A DNA stretch of 64,000 nucleotides, taken from Litorimonas sp963972195 (GTDB lineage: Bacteria > Pseudomonadota > Alphaproteobacteria > Caulobacterales > Maricaulaceae). The stretch's first letter is position 1. Each line of letters begins with the position of its first letter. Where the stretch lies: NCBI GenBank assembly GCA_963972195.1, contig CAXATH010000006.1, positions 1-64,000 on the forward strand, written 5' to 3'. Shown piece after piece: positions 34,520-42,745 of this stretch. The notes beneath the pieces were generated by a model that was given only the letters and a program-made list of their open reading frames with translations, was not told the origin of the DNA and did no database searches. The translations under genes were made by a program, and so were the position numbers.

Positions 34520-37500
34520 TTAGCTTGGAGAAATCAGAAGTTTTGCTGATGCGCCCCACCCCACCAAATCCGAGCCTTGGGCGACATCTATATGAGTGAT
34601 GTTTGTCGCGGCGGATTGATAGCTGGGAGTTATGACTTCTGCCTCCTCCGTCAGGGATTCACCGTTCCACAATCTGACGCGATATCTTTCGCTTCCTTCG
34701 CCTAGAGGCACCTCGCCAAGCCAGCTATCCGCGTCCACGCGGCTCCGGCGTATCCAGCTAAGGGTCAGGAGTCCGTTTTCTTTCCGGACGCTGAGATGGG
34801 CGGGGCTGAGGGGTTTGAGATGGCTTGCGGCATAGGCAAACTCCACCGGATTGCTTTGTTGTCCGGCAGCAGTCGCCGTCACAGACACGGCCTCCCCGAC
34901 ATACTCCGGATTGAGGTTCAAAGTCTCTATCCCCGCATTCAGCCAGACAATTCGCGCGCCTGCGCTGACGCCCTGCCGGCTATAACCTTCGCTCCCGACG
35001 CCGCGCAAAATTGCGCTGCAGTGATAGCGGTTCGGTCCGATGAGCGTGATATTGGCCATTTGCAATATATCCCAGCCGCGGGCCGTCTCCACCGCAAAAC
35101 GATTCGCGCCAGCCAGCACCGCCTCTTCAGATTTACTGCTCAGCCCGCCTCCCGCCATAAGGATTTCAAATTCCGCAGCCCGGTCGAAATAAGCGGTCGG
35201 GCCCGGCGAAATATCGGTCAATAGAGCGCCGAGGCGCAGAGGCGCCCGAAGATCCACGCTTTCGCCTGCGACCTCTATCACTGTGTCGCTAAACGGCGTC
35301 AGCAAAGCTCCGACGGCGAGCCCGGTGGAGGGAGCGGGCAAGTCAAGCGCAATGGGAACAGGCCGGCCGGGATAGGTAATGGGCGTGTTCACATCAGGGG
35401 TTCCGCCGGAATTGGCCAGAACGGCCTCACCCGTATCCCGCTTTACCTGCACCGATTGGCCGTCAAGCGTTTCAATCCGCCAAACACCCCCTATTTCCGG
35501 GAGCCTGACGCGATCGCCCGCCTCCAAGGTCAGGTTTTGCGGCGACAAAGAGAAGCGCAGGCTTTCGCTCTGCGTCTCTATCCGCTTTATCAAATTATCG
35601 CAGAGGTAATTGGCAAAGCTCCGATCCATGACGATGGGCGCATTTATATCCAATATTCGTTCTGTCTCGGATAGCCGGTCACGCGCGAAGGCAAGGCCAA
35701 GCTGATAGTCCGTTCCAGCGTCGATAAAATGTAATCTCACATCCCGTAAGCTCTCAGCCGGGTCGGCATGGCTCCGCGTGACCGGGCCGTCGATATGGTC
35801 CATCAAGTCGTGGGGCGTGAGTATCTGCACTTCGCCCTCGCCAAGGGAGAAGAAAGCAACCGTCCCTGCTCGCTCGGCCAGGCTGAATCCATATAATTCG
35901 CTCAAAGCAGAAATCGCGGCGCGGGCGCTCATGGGCCGATCAATATGATAGCCTTGAACCAGTCCGTTCAGCCCCTGAGTGTCAATATCCACCAAACCGC
36001 TTTGTGTGGCGATATCGCGGACAATATCCGCCAGAGTGACAAGTCCCACCCGGCCCGTAATCCAGTGACCCTTTTCCCAGTTTTCTCCGTCCGACCAGAC
36101 GTCGTCACGAGCCGGAAAATCAGGAAAGGGACGCGCGTCCCACGTCCAGACACTTGTCCGGTCCGTGTCAATCATTCGTCCCGGATAGTTTGGCGAGACG
36201 GGATTATGGGCCGGGTTTTCCCAATAGGAAATGAACGCTTCCAGATAGCGCCTTTGAATAAAATCGTCGCGCTCCCCATTGGAAAAATATGGGAAGCGGC
36301 TCTCACTGCTTTTGGGATCATAGAAAACATTGGGTTGGTTTGCGCCGAAATGGACGGCAGGACATCCAATTTCCGTAAAGATGATAGGTTTGGATTGCGG
36401 CTGCCACGCCGTGGGCTGCGCAACCTCGACGCCGCCGACGCGGTCGAAATGCGGCTGCGACCACCAATTTCTTATGTCCTTATACCGAAACACCCAGGGC
36501 TTACCTGCCCCGCCATCGGTAATCAACGAGCGAATTTGCGCGTCCCGGTCAGCGCTCGAGCTATAGAAATAGTCATAGCCTTCCCCGCCTTCAATCTGAC
36601 TCTGAAGATAGGCAAGGTCATAAATATCAGGGCCCAAACCCTGATCCAGATGCGCGCCCTCCCGCCAATCCGCGAGCGGGAAATAAGCGTCTATACCCAC
36701 GGCCGAGATATCGGGGCTGGCCCAGAGCGGGTCGAGGTGGAAGCTGACATCGCCGCTCCCGTCCCGGGGGTGATGTCCGAAATACTCGCTCCAATCGGCG
36801 GCGTAGGTCAGCATGGCGTCAGACCCAATTCTCGCGCGCACATCCGACGCCAAACTCACGAGATGCGTAACAGCCGGGTAAGTCGATTTACCGCCCGCCC
36901 GTTCTCCACGTAAAGTGGTCAGGCCCCGCATTTCAGAGCCGAGTATAAATCCGTCCACGCCTCCGGCTACCTGCGCCAGTTCCGCATAATGCAGAACGAA
37001 ATTGCGAAAGCCATTTGGCCCGTCAAAAAATTGCGCCACCTGAGCCGCTATCCCGGCATGGCCGTCTGTGCCGTCACTCGAGCCAATTCGTCCTCTCCAC
37101 GGAAACGGGCTTGGCCCGTCCGGTAGGTCCATCAAGATGAACGGATAAAGCGTCACCTTGAAACCGCGTTGTTTGAGCGTCTGGATGGCCTTTAAAATAG
37201 ACTCATCAGACGGCGTGCCGCCGTAATTCGGGCGGCCCTCTTCATCAGACGAAAGCAGATAGGCTTGACCGCGCGCGTTCGTCCCGACCTGCCATTGCAC
37301 CTCCGGAGTAATGCGGCTTCGGCTTTCCACACCGGGCCGAATTTCACCATCCCCGCATCTGAGGCCCGTTCCGAACCAAGAGGTAATGATCGACACATGG
37401 CGGCAATTGGGGAGTTGGTCTTCCAATTGATCCAGAGCGCGCAGGATATCCGCTTTTCCGGACAGATTGTTCATATTTAGAGGGCGGGTGACGCCCGGCT

Positions 37501-38185
37501 CCGGAGTTTCTTCGATAATCTGCGTTGCATAGGCGAACTCGCCCGACCCGGGGAGCAGGCTCACCGATTTGACGAGAGTTTCCATTTTTTGCCCCGCCTG
37601 TATCGGGGGAACCCGCAGAACTTCGGCGTTTATTTGCGGCAGCCGCGCCCCAAACCCATCCAGAGGAAAGTCTTCAAAAACGATATAGGCCGTATTTCGA
37701 AAGGCCGGGACGCCTTCGCCTTCTATCGCGCTGATAATCGGGTCCGGCATTTGATTGGACATGCCTTTGTAAACGCGCATTGTTAGATCTGCGGTCTCCA
37801 GAGGTTCGCCATTGGCCCAGAGGCGATCCACGCCCAGAATTTCGCCTTCGCAGAGACCCACCGCAAAACTCATCGTATAGCTATAATTCGTCCGGCTTGG
37901 CCCGCCGCCCTTCCCGCTCTGCACCTCTTCTTCCGTCCGTATTTCGCGAAGGCGCGAGGCCCAGAGGACCTGTCCCGCCAGTCTCACCCGTCCATAAACA
38001 CGCGACATGGGCGCGCCGTCCCGCGAGGTCTGCACATGCAGACTTTCCAGTCTTGGGCCCTCGAAGACGCGGTTATCGAAAATATGGGATATGGCGCGGT
38101 TGGCCGTAGACAGCGCAAAAGCGGTGGCTGCCTGAGCGGCGGTATTGGCCGCAATATTGGCGGCAGTCACAGCAAGTGTGGTCAT
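34520..38185 (-). CDS. GTA tail-tip/host-specificity protein (g15, megatron-like)
   Basis: 1221-residue tail-tip protein, equivalent to g15 of RcGTA. An N-terminal region (VFEGPRLESLHVQTSRDGAP) resembles phage tail hub/host-specificity proteins. The centre carries the GTA TIM-barrel-like domain (YAADWSEYFGHHPRDGSGD, VGIDAYFPLADWREG). The rest is a phage-tail receptor-binding region with predicted beta domains. It is the last gene of the cluster and starts with a four-base overlap with g14. Length is near that expected. Probable role: recipient contact and DNA delivery. Confidence 0.92.
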   Translation of the reverse strand: MTTLAVTAANIAANTAAQAATAFALSTANRAISHIFDNRVFEGPRLESLHVQTSRDGAPMSRVYGRVRLAGQVLWASRLREIRTEEEVQSGKGGGPSRTNYSYTMSFAVGLCEGEILGVDRLWANGEPLETADLTMRVYKGMSNQMPDPIISAIEGEGVPAFRNTAYIVFEDFPLDGFGARLPQINAEVLRVPPIQAGQKMETLVKSVSLLPGSGEFAYATQIIEETPEPGVTRPLNMNNLSGKADILRALDQLEDQLPNCRHVSIITSWFGTGLRCGDGEIRPGVESRSRITPEVQWQVGTNARGQAYLLSSDEEGRPNYGGTPSDESILKAIQTLKQRGFKVTLYPFILMDLPDGPSPFPWRGRIGSSDGTDGHAGIAAQVAQFFDGPNGFRNFVLHYAELAQVAGGVDGFILGSEMRGLTTLRGERAGGKSTYPAVTHLVSLASDVRARIGSDAMLTYAADWSEYFGHHPRDGSGDVSFHLDPLWASPDISAVGIDAYFPLADWREGAHLDQGLGPDIYDLAYLQSQIEGGEGYDYFYSSSADRDAQIRSLITDGGAGKPWVFRYKDIRNWWSQPHFDRVGGVEVAQPTAWQPQSKPIIFTEIGCPAVHFGANQPNVFYDPKSSESRFPYFSNGERDDFIQRRYLEAFISYWENPAHNPVSPNYPGRMIDTDRTSVWTWDARPFPDFPARDDVWSDGENWEKGHWITGRVGLVTLADIVRDIATQSGLVDIDTQGLNGLVQGYHIDRPMSARAAISALSELYGFSLAERAGTVAFFSLGEGEVQILTPHDLMDHIDGPVTRSHADPAESLRDVRLHFIDAGTDYQLGLAFARDRLSETERILDINAPIVMDRSFANYLCDNLIKRIETQSESLRFSLSPQNLTLEAGDRVRLPEIGGVWRIETLDGQSVQVKRDTGEAVLANSGGTPDVNTPITYPGRPVPIALDLPAPSTGLAVGALLTPFSDTVIEVAGESVDLRAPLRLGALLTDISPGPTAYFDRAAEFEILMAGGGLSSKSEEAVLAGANRFAVETARGWDILQMANITLIGPNRYHCSAILRGVGSEGYSRQGVSAGARIVWLNAGIETLNLNPEYVGEAVSVTATAAGQQSNPVEFAYAASHLKPLSPAHLSVRKENGLLTLSWIRRSRVDADSWLGEVPLGEGSERYRVRLWNGESLTEEAEVITPSYQSAATNITHIDVAQGSDLVGWGASAKLLISPS

Positions 38186-38625
38186 AATGAAACGTCTTTC
38201 TCAGGAAAACGGAAACTGTGGACCCAACGGCGTTGCCAATAGGGAACGAAGAAACTCTCCACCACGGCGCGGCCCCAATAGGCATGAGTGATAATGTTCG
38301 TCGCAGAGAGAATGGCGATATGTTTGCAGGGCGCGTCCGGGCTCATGCGGAATAACAGCGCATCGCCGGGGCGGGCCTGGGCGTTCGGGATTTCTATCAA
38401 CCAGTCTCGCGCGGCCTTTCGCAAGGTCTCTTCGCCGCATTGTTCGGCCCAATCCGGCGTGTAGGGCGGCGGGGCGATGGGCTCCCCGCCATAGAGGCGG
38501 CGATAAATCCCGCGAACAAGGCCCAGACAATCGCACCCTGCCCCGCATTCACTCGCCTGATGCTGATAGGGTGTGTCGAGCCAGCGCTTGGTCTCTGTAA
38601 GGACGCGCCTTTGAATGTCATTCAT
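38182..38625 (-). CDS. GTA NlpC/P60 cell-wall peptidase (g14)
   Basis: 147 residues. NlpC/P60 peptidase with the catalytic Cys in GAGCDCLGLVRG and the His in CKHIAILS. In RcGTA, g14 is a tail-associated murein peptidase that helps the particle pass the recipient wall. The start overlaps the g13 stop by four bases. Intact and of normal length. Confidence 0.93.
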   Translation of the reverse strand: MNDIQRRVLTETKRWLDTPYQHQASECGAGCDCLGLVRGIYRRLYGGEPIAPPPYTPDWAEQCGEETLRKAARDWLIEIPNAQARPGDALLFRMSPDAPCKHIAILSATNIITHAYWGRAVVESFFVPYWQRRWVHSFRFPEKDVSL

Positions 38626-39281
38626 TTATAACGCGAACCGCCATCCTTGGGCGCGCCTTCCTTGGGGCCGGAATAAAGGCCGTCATCACCGAGCAAAAAG
38701 GGAAAACCGCGAAAATTAATGACATTGCCAAATTGATGGCGGCAGGCCTCAAGGGTTTTCGGACAAACCGTTCCGTCCAGAAATTGCGACGCGTCCACGC
38801 CGCAACGCGCATCGCCAAAGCTGGCATCACACTTTTTTGAAAATACGCGGCCCGTCGATCGGCCGAGCTTATGGGACAGGCCGAGCCATTCTATTTCATA
38901 ATGATCCCGGCGAGTCGTGACCTGTCCCAATTCGCCAACGGAGATCACAATAAATTGCGTCGGGTCCTGCCAGTTGACTTTCAGGCGGGACAGTTTGGCC
39001 TCTTGCAAAATACCGTCCGTGATATCGCTTTCTGAAATTGAGGCCGCGTCCAATACGCCTTCAATCGCGCCATTGTCAGAGGCAAAGCCAAGACGATGTT
39101 CAGCTTCGGATTCTGTCAGACTCGACCCGGCGGAATAGGTCACGCCGTCAATGACGAGGTCGCGGTCATGTTCTGAAAATCCAAAGACGCGTCCGTCTTT
39201 CAGCTCCAGTTTCCAAGCCGTGCAAAAAGTCGTAACGGACTTAGAAAGGGAATTAATTAAGTCCGGAGAAAGTTCACGCAT
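38622..39281 (-). CDS. GTA hub protein, DUF2163 (g13)
   Basis: 219 residues. DUF2163-type tail hub protein. The C-terminal part holds four Cys (KKCDASFGDARCG, TVCPKTLEAC). In the RcGTA structure, as I recall, the g13 hub has an iron-sulfur cluster bound by such cysteines. The gene overlaps g12 by eight bases and g14 by four. Length is somewhat below that of RcGTA g13, but all recognisable parts are present. Confidence 0.9.
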   Translation of the reverse strand: MRELSPDLINSLSKSVTTFCTAWKLELKDGRVFGFSEHDRDLVIDGVTYSAGSSLTESEAEHRLGFASDNGAIEGVLDAASISESDITDGILQEAKLSRLKVNWQDPTQFIVISVGELGQVTTRRDHYEIEWLGLSHKLGRSTGRVFSKKCDASFGDARCGVDASQFLDGTVCPKTLEACRHQFGNVINFRGFPFLLGDDGLYSGPKEGAPKDGGSRYK

Positions 39282-39897
39282 AAGGCAGCTCCACCATAGG
39301 CAGGCTGCGCATCTGTCCGGCGCCGAAATCCTCCAAGGTCATGTCAAGAAAATCGGTATCAAACCGCACGACCGTATCGAAAGAAAAGCCGGCTGTAAGA
39401 ACGGCTCCGGGGGTCGGCGGAGAGACGAAAGTTATGATCCCCGTCAGGTAATCTATGGCGACGTCAGGCGGTGAAACCGACTGCCCATCGACGCCGATCA
39501 TAACCGAATTTTCCAGAGGTTTTGTGATAGGACGCGCGAGACCGTCATAGTCTTTGACAAGCTGAAACTTGGTTGTCTCTCCATCGCCTTGACCGAGGGT
39601 CTGGTCGAGGTTTGACGGCGTTCTCTCTATAGAACAGGAGCGATTGTCAAAGGGGTCGGAAAAGCGAAAACTGTGTAACCGTCCTTTTCGGGATATAAAA
39701 AACTGCATTAATTCAAAAAGTTGCTGCTTTGACTTAACCCCTGCGATTGCGTCATATTTCCGGCGCGGCAGAGCATGTGGGGCGTTACGATATTCCTGCC
39801 CGCTAGAGAGCTGCGAAATCTGTGTGGTAAATTCCGGCCCTCCACTCGCCCCGAAGGCAAGCGACATCGGAAAGCGGACATTGTGAAATTCCGTCAT
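39274..39897 (-). CDS. GTA distal tail protein, DUF2460 (g12)
   Basis: 207 residues. The DUF2460 start (FHNVRFPMSLAFGASGGPEF) and the RRKYDAI / FFISRKGRLHSFRFSDPFD segments are typical of distal tail proteins that join the tail tube to the hub. Overlaps g13 by eight bases. There is a gap of only 24 bases from g11. Confidence 0.92.
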   Translation of the reverse strand: MTEFHNVRFPMSLAFGASGGPEFTTQISQLSSGQEYRNAPHALPRRKYDAIAGVKSKQQLFELMQFFISRKGRLHSFRFSDPFDNRSCSIERTPSNLDQTLGQGDGETTKFQLVKDYDGLARPITKPLENSVMIGVDGQSVSPPDVAIDYLTGIITFVSPPTPGAVLTAGFSFDTVVRFDTDFLDMTLEDFGAGQMRSLPMVELPYA

Positions 39898-39921
39898 AAT
39901 TATCTCTTTGAGTGGAAATTT

Positions 39922-40332
39922 TTAAAGGAGCTTTCGCCCCTGATTTAACGCCCGCGACAGACCCGCCGCGAGCTGTGTTTCCGACTTCTTGAAATCGGAC
40001 GGAGAGCTGACGCCAGACACATTCATCGTGACATTTATGGGAGAATATTTTGCGGAACTACCCTGCCCTGAAATAGATTGAATGGCAGAGCTGAACACGG
40101 ATTGAAGCGGGTCTGAAATTAGTTCTGTAACGGCCAATCTGGCCAGATCACGCGTGATGGATTCGGCTAAATTCGAGAAAGAAAACTCCCCCTTTCGGGC
40201 AGCGCGTTCCAGAGCATTTGAAATGCGGTCGCCCGCTTTCTCGAAGGCCTGCGCCATATCGTTTGCGGCATCAGCCGCCCCTTCAATATCGAAATCAGAG
40301 ACAGCCCGAGCCGCTCTATCTGTCTCCGTCAT
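39922..40332 (-). CDS. GTA tape-measure protein (g11), short
   Basis: 136 residues from ATG 40332. The frame is open 23 codons further upstream, but that part overlaps g10.1 and looks noncoding. Mid-protein helices (AADAANDMAQAFEKAGDRIS) and a Ser/Gly-rich C-terminus match the short tape-measure protein of RcGTA-like particles. This one is short even for the group, consistent with a very short tail. It overlaps g10.1 by 17 bases. Confidence 0.8.
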   Translation of the reverse strand: MTETDRAARAVSDFDIEGAADAANDMAQAFEKAGDRISNALERAARKGEFSFSNLAESITRDLARLAVTELISDPLQSVFSSAIQSISGQGSSAKYSPINVTMNVSGVSSPSDFKKSETQLAAGLSRALNQGRKLL

Positions 40333-40528
40333 CAGTGACCTCCGCGTCCGGAAATTGTTTCTGTAAGGCGTCAAAATCAACAGATGACATCGCCTTGCCA
40401 CCTTCTTTTTTACAGAGCGTCAGCCAGTCTGCGACATCCATTGACCAGAAGCTTTCAGGCGTTAAGCCCATCTGTAAAACCGCCAATCGGAGCCAGTCCT
40501 CAAACGGCCAATTCGTTGTTTCAGGCAT
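40316..40528 (-). CDS. GTA tail assembly chaperone (g10.1)
   Basis: 70 residues from ATG 40528. WPFEDWLRLAVLQMGLTPES and MDVADWLTLCKKEGG match the DUF2376 tail-assembly-chaperone family that follows g10 in GTA clusters. The start overlaps the end of g10 by eight bases. The frame is open six codons further up. Confidence 0.85.
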   Translation of the reverse strand: MPETTNWPFEDWLRLAVLQMGLTPESFWSMDVADWLTLCKKEGGKAMSSVDFDALQKQFPDAEVTDDGDR

Positions 40529-40832
40529 TCTTGAACGCCTCCTCAATCATGTCCGCCATCACCTTCATCGCCTCTGCCAATTCTGTCTCACTGGCCTTGT
40601 ATGAGACACTGTCTGCCTCCCCCGGAGTCAGGTCTTCCGGGGAAAGCAGACAGGCCAGCATGACCCGCGCGGTGGTAAGTCGCACGGATCGATCGGGGCT
40701 TTGCAGGCAGCGGGACAGTGCCTTTGGCCCCGGACACTCCAAGCGGCGAGAGAGGACAGCCAGCGCCGCCAGAGTGAACCGAAGAGAATATGATTTGCCG
40801 CCCAATTGGACGGTACGGAAATGCGGACTCAT
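40521..40832 (-). CDS. GTA tail assembly chaperone-like protein (g10)
   Basis: 103 residues. The segment VQLGGKSYSLRFTLAALAVLSRRLE is typical of the small GTA/phage tail-chaperone family (Phage_TAC_11). Start overlaps the g9 stop by four bases. Position between the major tail protein and g10.1 is the conserved one. Confidence 0.87.
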   Translation of the reverse strand: MSPHFRTVQLGGKSYSLRFTLAALAVLSRRLECPGPKALSRCLQSPDRSVRLTTARVMLACLLSPEDLTPGEADSVSYKASETELAEAMKVMADMIEEAFKNA

Positions 40833-41239
40833 AGCGCGCTGAACATGGGCGCACCGGCGCTCATCAGGGTAATATCAAACCCGGCCTCGCCTTGGTAACT
40901 GCCGGAATAGGTCAGGGTCGAAATCAGAAACGCGCCGTCAATCTGGCCAAAGCCCGGCAAAAGGAACCGTAACTCCAAACTGTCTTGCTCAAAAAAGGCT
41001 TGTCTCACCTGCGCGGCAGACGCCGCGTCACGAAATATTCCCTGCCCTGAGACTTCGGCAGATTTCACCCCGGCATTGGGCAGGAGTTCTTTCCACCCCT
41101 GCGCCGAGTCGCTGTCAGTCACATCGACGACCCGCGCATTCAGGCGGAGCGTTTTCGTCCGCAAGCCGGCAAGGGTGACATAACTCTCATCCTCCTGTTT
41201 GAGTTTGACGAGCATATCCCGTCCGCGTTGAGCACTCAT
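40829..41239 (-). CDS. GTA major tail tube protein (g9)
   Basis: 136 residues. TP901-1-type major tail protein: GRDMLVKLKQEDESYVTLAG, LRTKTLRLNA and a beta-rich C-terminus (GQIDGAFLISTLTYSG). It polymerises into the tail tube. It overlaps g8 by four bases and g10 by four. Confidence 0.92.
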   Translation of the reverse strand: MSAQRGRDMLVKLKQEDESYVTLAGLRTKTLRLNARVVDVTDSDSAQGWKELLPNAGVKSAEVSGQGIFRDAASAAQVRQAFFEQDSLELRFLLPGFGQIDGAFLISTLTYSGSYQGEAGFDITLMSAGAPMFSAL

Positions 41240-41673
41240 GGAAGGCTCCTTTCGATAAAATTGGGGGTTTGAACAAGGTAAGACAGGCGCAGCAAGCCGT
41301 GTTGGGTTCGGCCATCCGGCGCGCGCAAGATGTCGGAATAAAGCGGGGTTGCGCTGACGAGGCTGCCTGTCGGTAAATGCCCGGCGAGGCCCTCCAAATC
41401 CGTGACCACCCCCTCAATTTCTGCCAGCAAAGCCAGAACTTCCGCTCGTCCCGCATATCGCGACCAGAGATGCAGAGTCATCTGATGTAAATGAAGCTGA
41501 GTTTCGTCCCCGCCGACATCTTCGCGGCGCATTGCGCCGTAGCTGAGATAGGGAAAGACGGGATCTTCGGGGGCGCTGTCATAGAGACGGGGCGGCGTGC
41601 CAAGAGCGTCCTGAATGGCGGTATTTTGCGACAGCGCCGAATGCACCGCTTTGGCTATTGCTTCCTGACTCAT
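41236..41673 (-). CDS. GTA tail terminator, DUF3168 (g8)
   Basis: 145 residues from ATG 41673, overlapping g7 by four bases. It has the DUF3168 pattern: LYDSAPEDPVFPYLSYG, LHQMTLHLWSRYAG and a C-terminal LRLSYLVQ. Such proteins cap the tail tube at the head-proximal end. The frame is open six more codons upstream, but the overlap start is preferred. Confidence 0.9.
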   Translation of the reverse strand: MSQEAIAKAVHSALSQNTAIQDALGTPPRLYDSAPEDPVFPYLSYGAMRREDVGGDETQLHLHQMTLHLWSRYAGRAEVLALLAEIEGVVTDLEGLAGHLPTGSLVSATPLYSDILRAPDGRTQHGLLRLSYLVQTPNFIERSLP

Positions 41674-41987
41674 TGCCGTTCCTCCTCGCAAATGAGGTGA
41701 AGCCGTTCGCCTCTTGTATCAGGATCGGAGGCGGCGATAACGCGCAATATCCGGTCGCCCCAAATAAGCCGCGCACGCTCCGGGAAATCGCGGCGGTAGC
41801 GGAGGATGACGAGGTAACTTTGCGTGACGCTCAGCCGTCCGTTCTCACGCGTTTCCGAGAGAGTCTTTGGCCTAATTGCCGCCCAGAGCGCGTGCTGAAA
41901 GCTCCAGGTCGTGATGGTTCCGCCGAGATCGTCCGCGACGACAGACGGCGCATAAAGGCCCAGCCGCGTGCGTAATTGCCCAATCAT
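41670..41987 (-). CDS. GTA head closure/adaptor protein (g7)
   Basis: 105 residues, an SPP1-gp16-like phage head closure protein: VVADDLGGTITTWSFQHALW, SYLVILRYRRDF and a C-terminal strand. It overlaps g6 by four bases and g8 by four. Seals the portal-connector stack before tail joining. Confidence 0.92.
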   Translation of the reverse strand: MIGQLRTRLGLYAPSVVADDLGGTITTWSFQHALWAAIRPKTLSETRENGRLSVTQSYLVILRYRRDFPERARLIWGDRILRVIAASDPDTRGERLHLICEEERQ

Positions 41988-42547
41988 AGCTTCAGGCTCC
42001 GATAAGGCATGACGAGGGCATCAACCATCATCGGAATGCCCGGCATGTCTTTGCCCGCGCGGTGTTCATACCCCTGCCCGATGAGCAGGAGCATGGCCTG
42101 ACGCAGCGGCATGGGAATATCCTCTGGCGTCTCGCCATATCCCGCGATGACATCCACCGTAATGGCTGTGACCTCCGGACGGCTGTGCCAACTCCAAAGT
42201 CCCAGGGTCTGTTTCTGAATATTGGCAGGCGTGGCACGCAGATTGATCTTGAGATCATTCAGGGGCACGGCTTCATCCTCTCCATTCTCCAAATGGAGCG
42301 TCATCGCCGTTACAGATTGAACAGGCGCGATATTTAAATAGAGACTGCGGCTAAACGGCGGGGCAAAGAAGACGCGCTGCGGACGTTCAATCAGGCTTTG
42401 GCGACAAAGCGTTTCGACCTGCTCGCGCGCGCTCTGAATGAGTTCCTCAATCAGCGCGTCTTCTTCGGTCTGGTCGAGACGCAGAAAAAGCTTCGCCGCC
42501 TCAAGCGTGATCGGCTCTCTGGGCGGGGGCGTTATATCGGTTATCAA
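41984..42547 (-). CDS. GTA head-tail connector (g6)
   Basis: 187 residues. Phage gp6-like connector: PITLEAAKLFLRLDQTEED, ALIEELIQSAREQVETLCR and AMLLLIGQGYEHRAG. It lies downstream of an intrinsic terminator and a palindromic repeat that separate it from the capsid gene, so its expression needs readthrough of that terminator. Confidence 0.9.
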   Translation of the reverse strand: MITDITPPPREPITLEAAKLFLRLDQTEEDALIEELIQSAREQVETLCRQSLIERPQRVFFAPPFSRSLYLNIAPVQSVTAMTLHLENGEDEAVPLNDLKINLRATPANIQKQTLGLWSWHSRPEVTAITVDVIAGYGETPEDIPMPLRQAMLLLIGQGYEHRAGKDMPGIPMMVDALVMPYRSLKL

Positions 42548-42567
42548 AATGTCCTCCTAATGATGGA

Positions 42568-42597
42568 AATAAAAAAGGCCGCCCGGAAGGCGACCTT
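42568..42597 (-). terminator. Intrinsic terminator between GTA capsid gene and g6
   Basis: On the minus strand, AAGGTCGCC (42597-42589) pairs with GGCGGCCTT (42583-42575, one G-T pair), followed by a TTTTTTATTT tract ending near 42567. It points with GTA transcription, 20 bases before the g6 start. Ordinary RNA polymerase should stop here after the capsid gene unless antiterminated. Confidence 0.85.
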
Positions 42598-42615
42598 GTG
42601 AAAAATTGAAAGTAT

Positions 42616-42728
42616 CTGTCATTCCGCGCTTGACGCGGAAGACCGAGAGACTGGATGCAGCCTTTGATTAAGCTCTAAATCTCTCGACCTCTTGCATCTC
42701 CGCTACGCTGCGGCGTGCGGAATGACAG
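42616..42728. repeat. Palindromic repeat element within the GTA cluster
   Basis: CTGTCATTCCGC (42616-42627) and GCGGAATGACAG (42717-42728) are perfect inverted ends of a 113-bp element. A second inverted pair, CGAGAGA (42644-42650) and TCTCTCG (42680-42686), is nested inside. The TGTCATTCCG end type is common in dispersed palindromic elements of alphaproteobacteria. No ORF inside. I see no second copy in this window. Confidence 0.7.
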
Positions 42729-42745
42729 GGTATAGCTAGCGTGAC

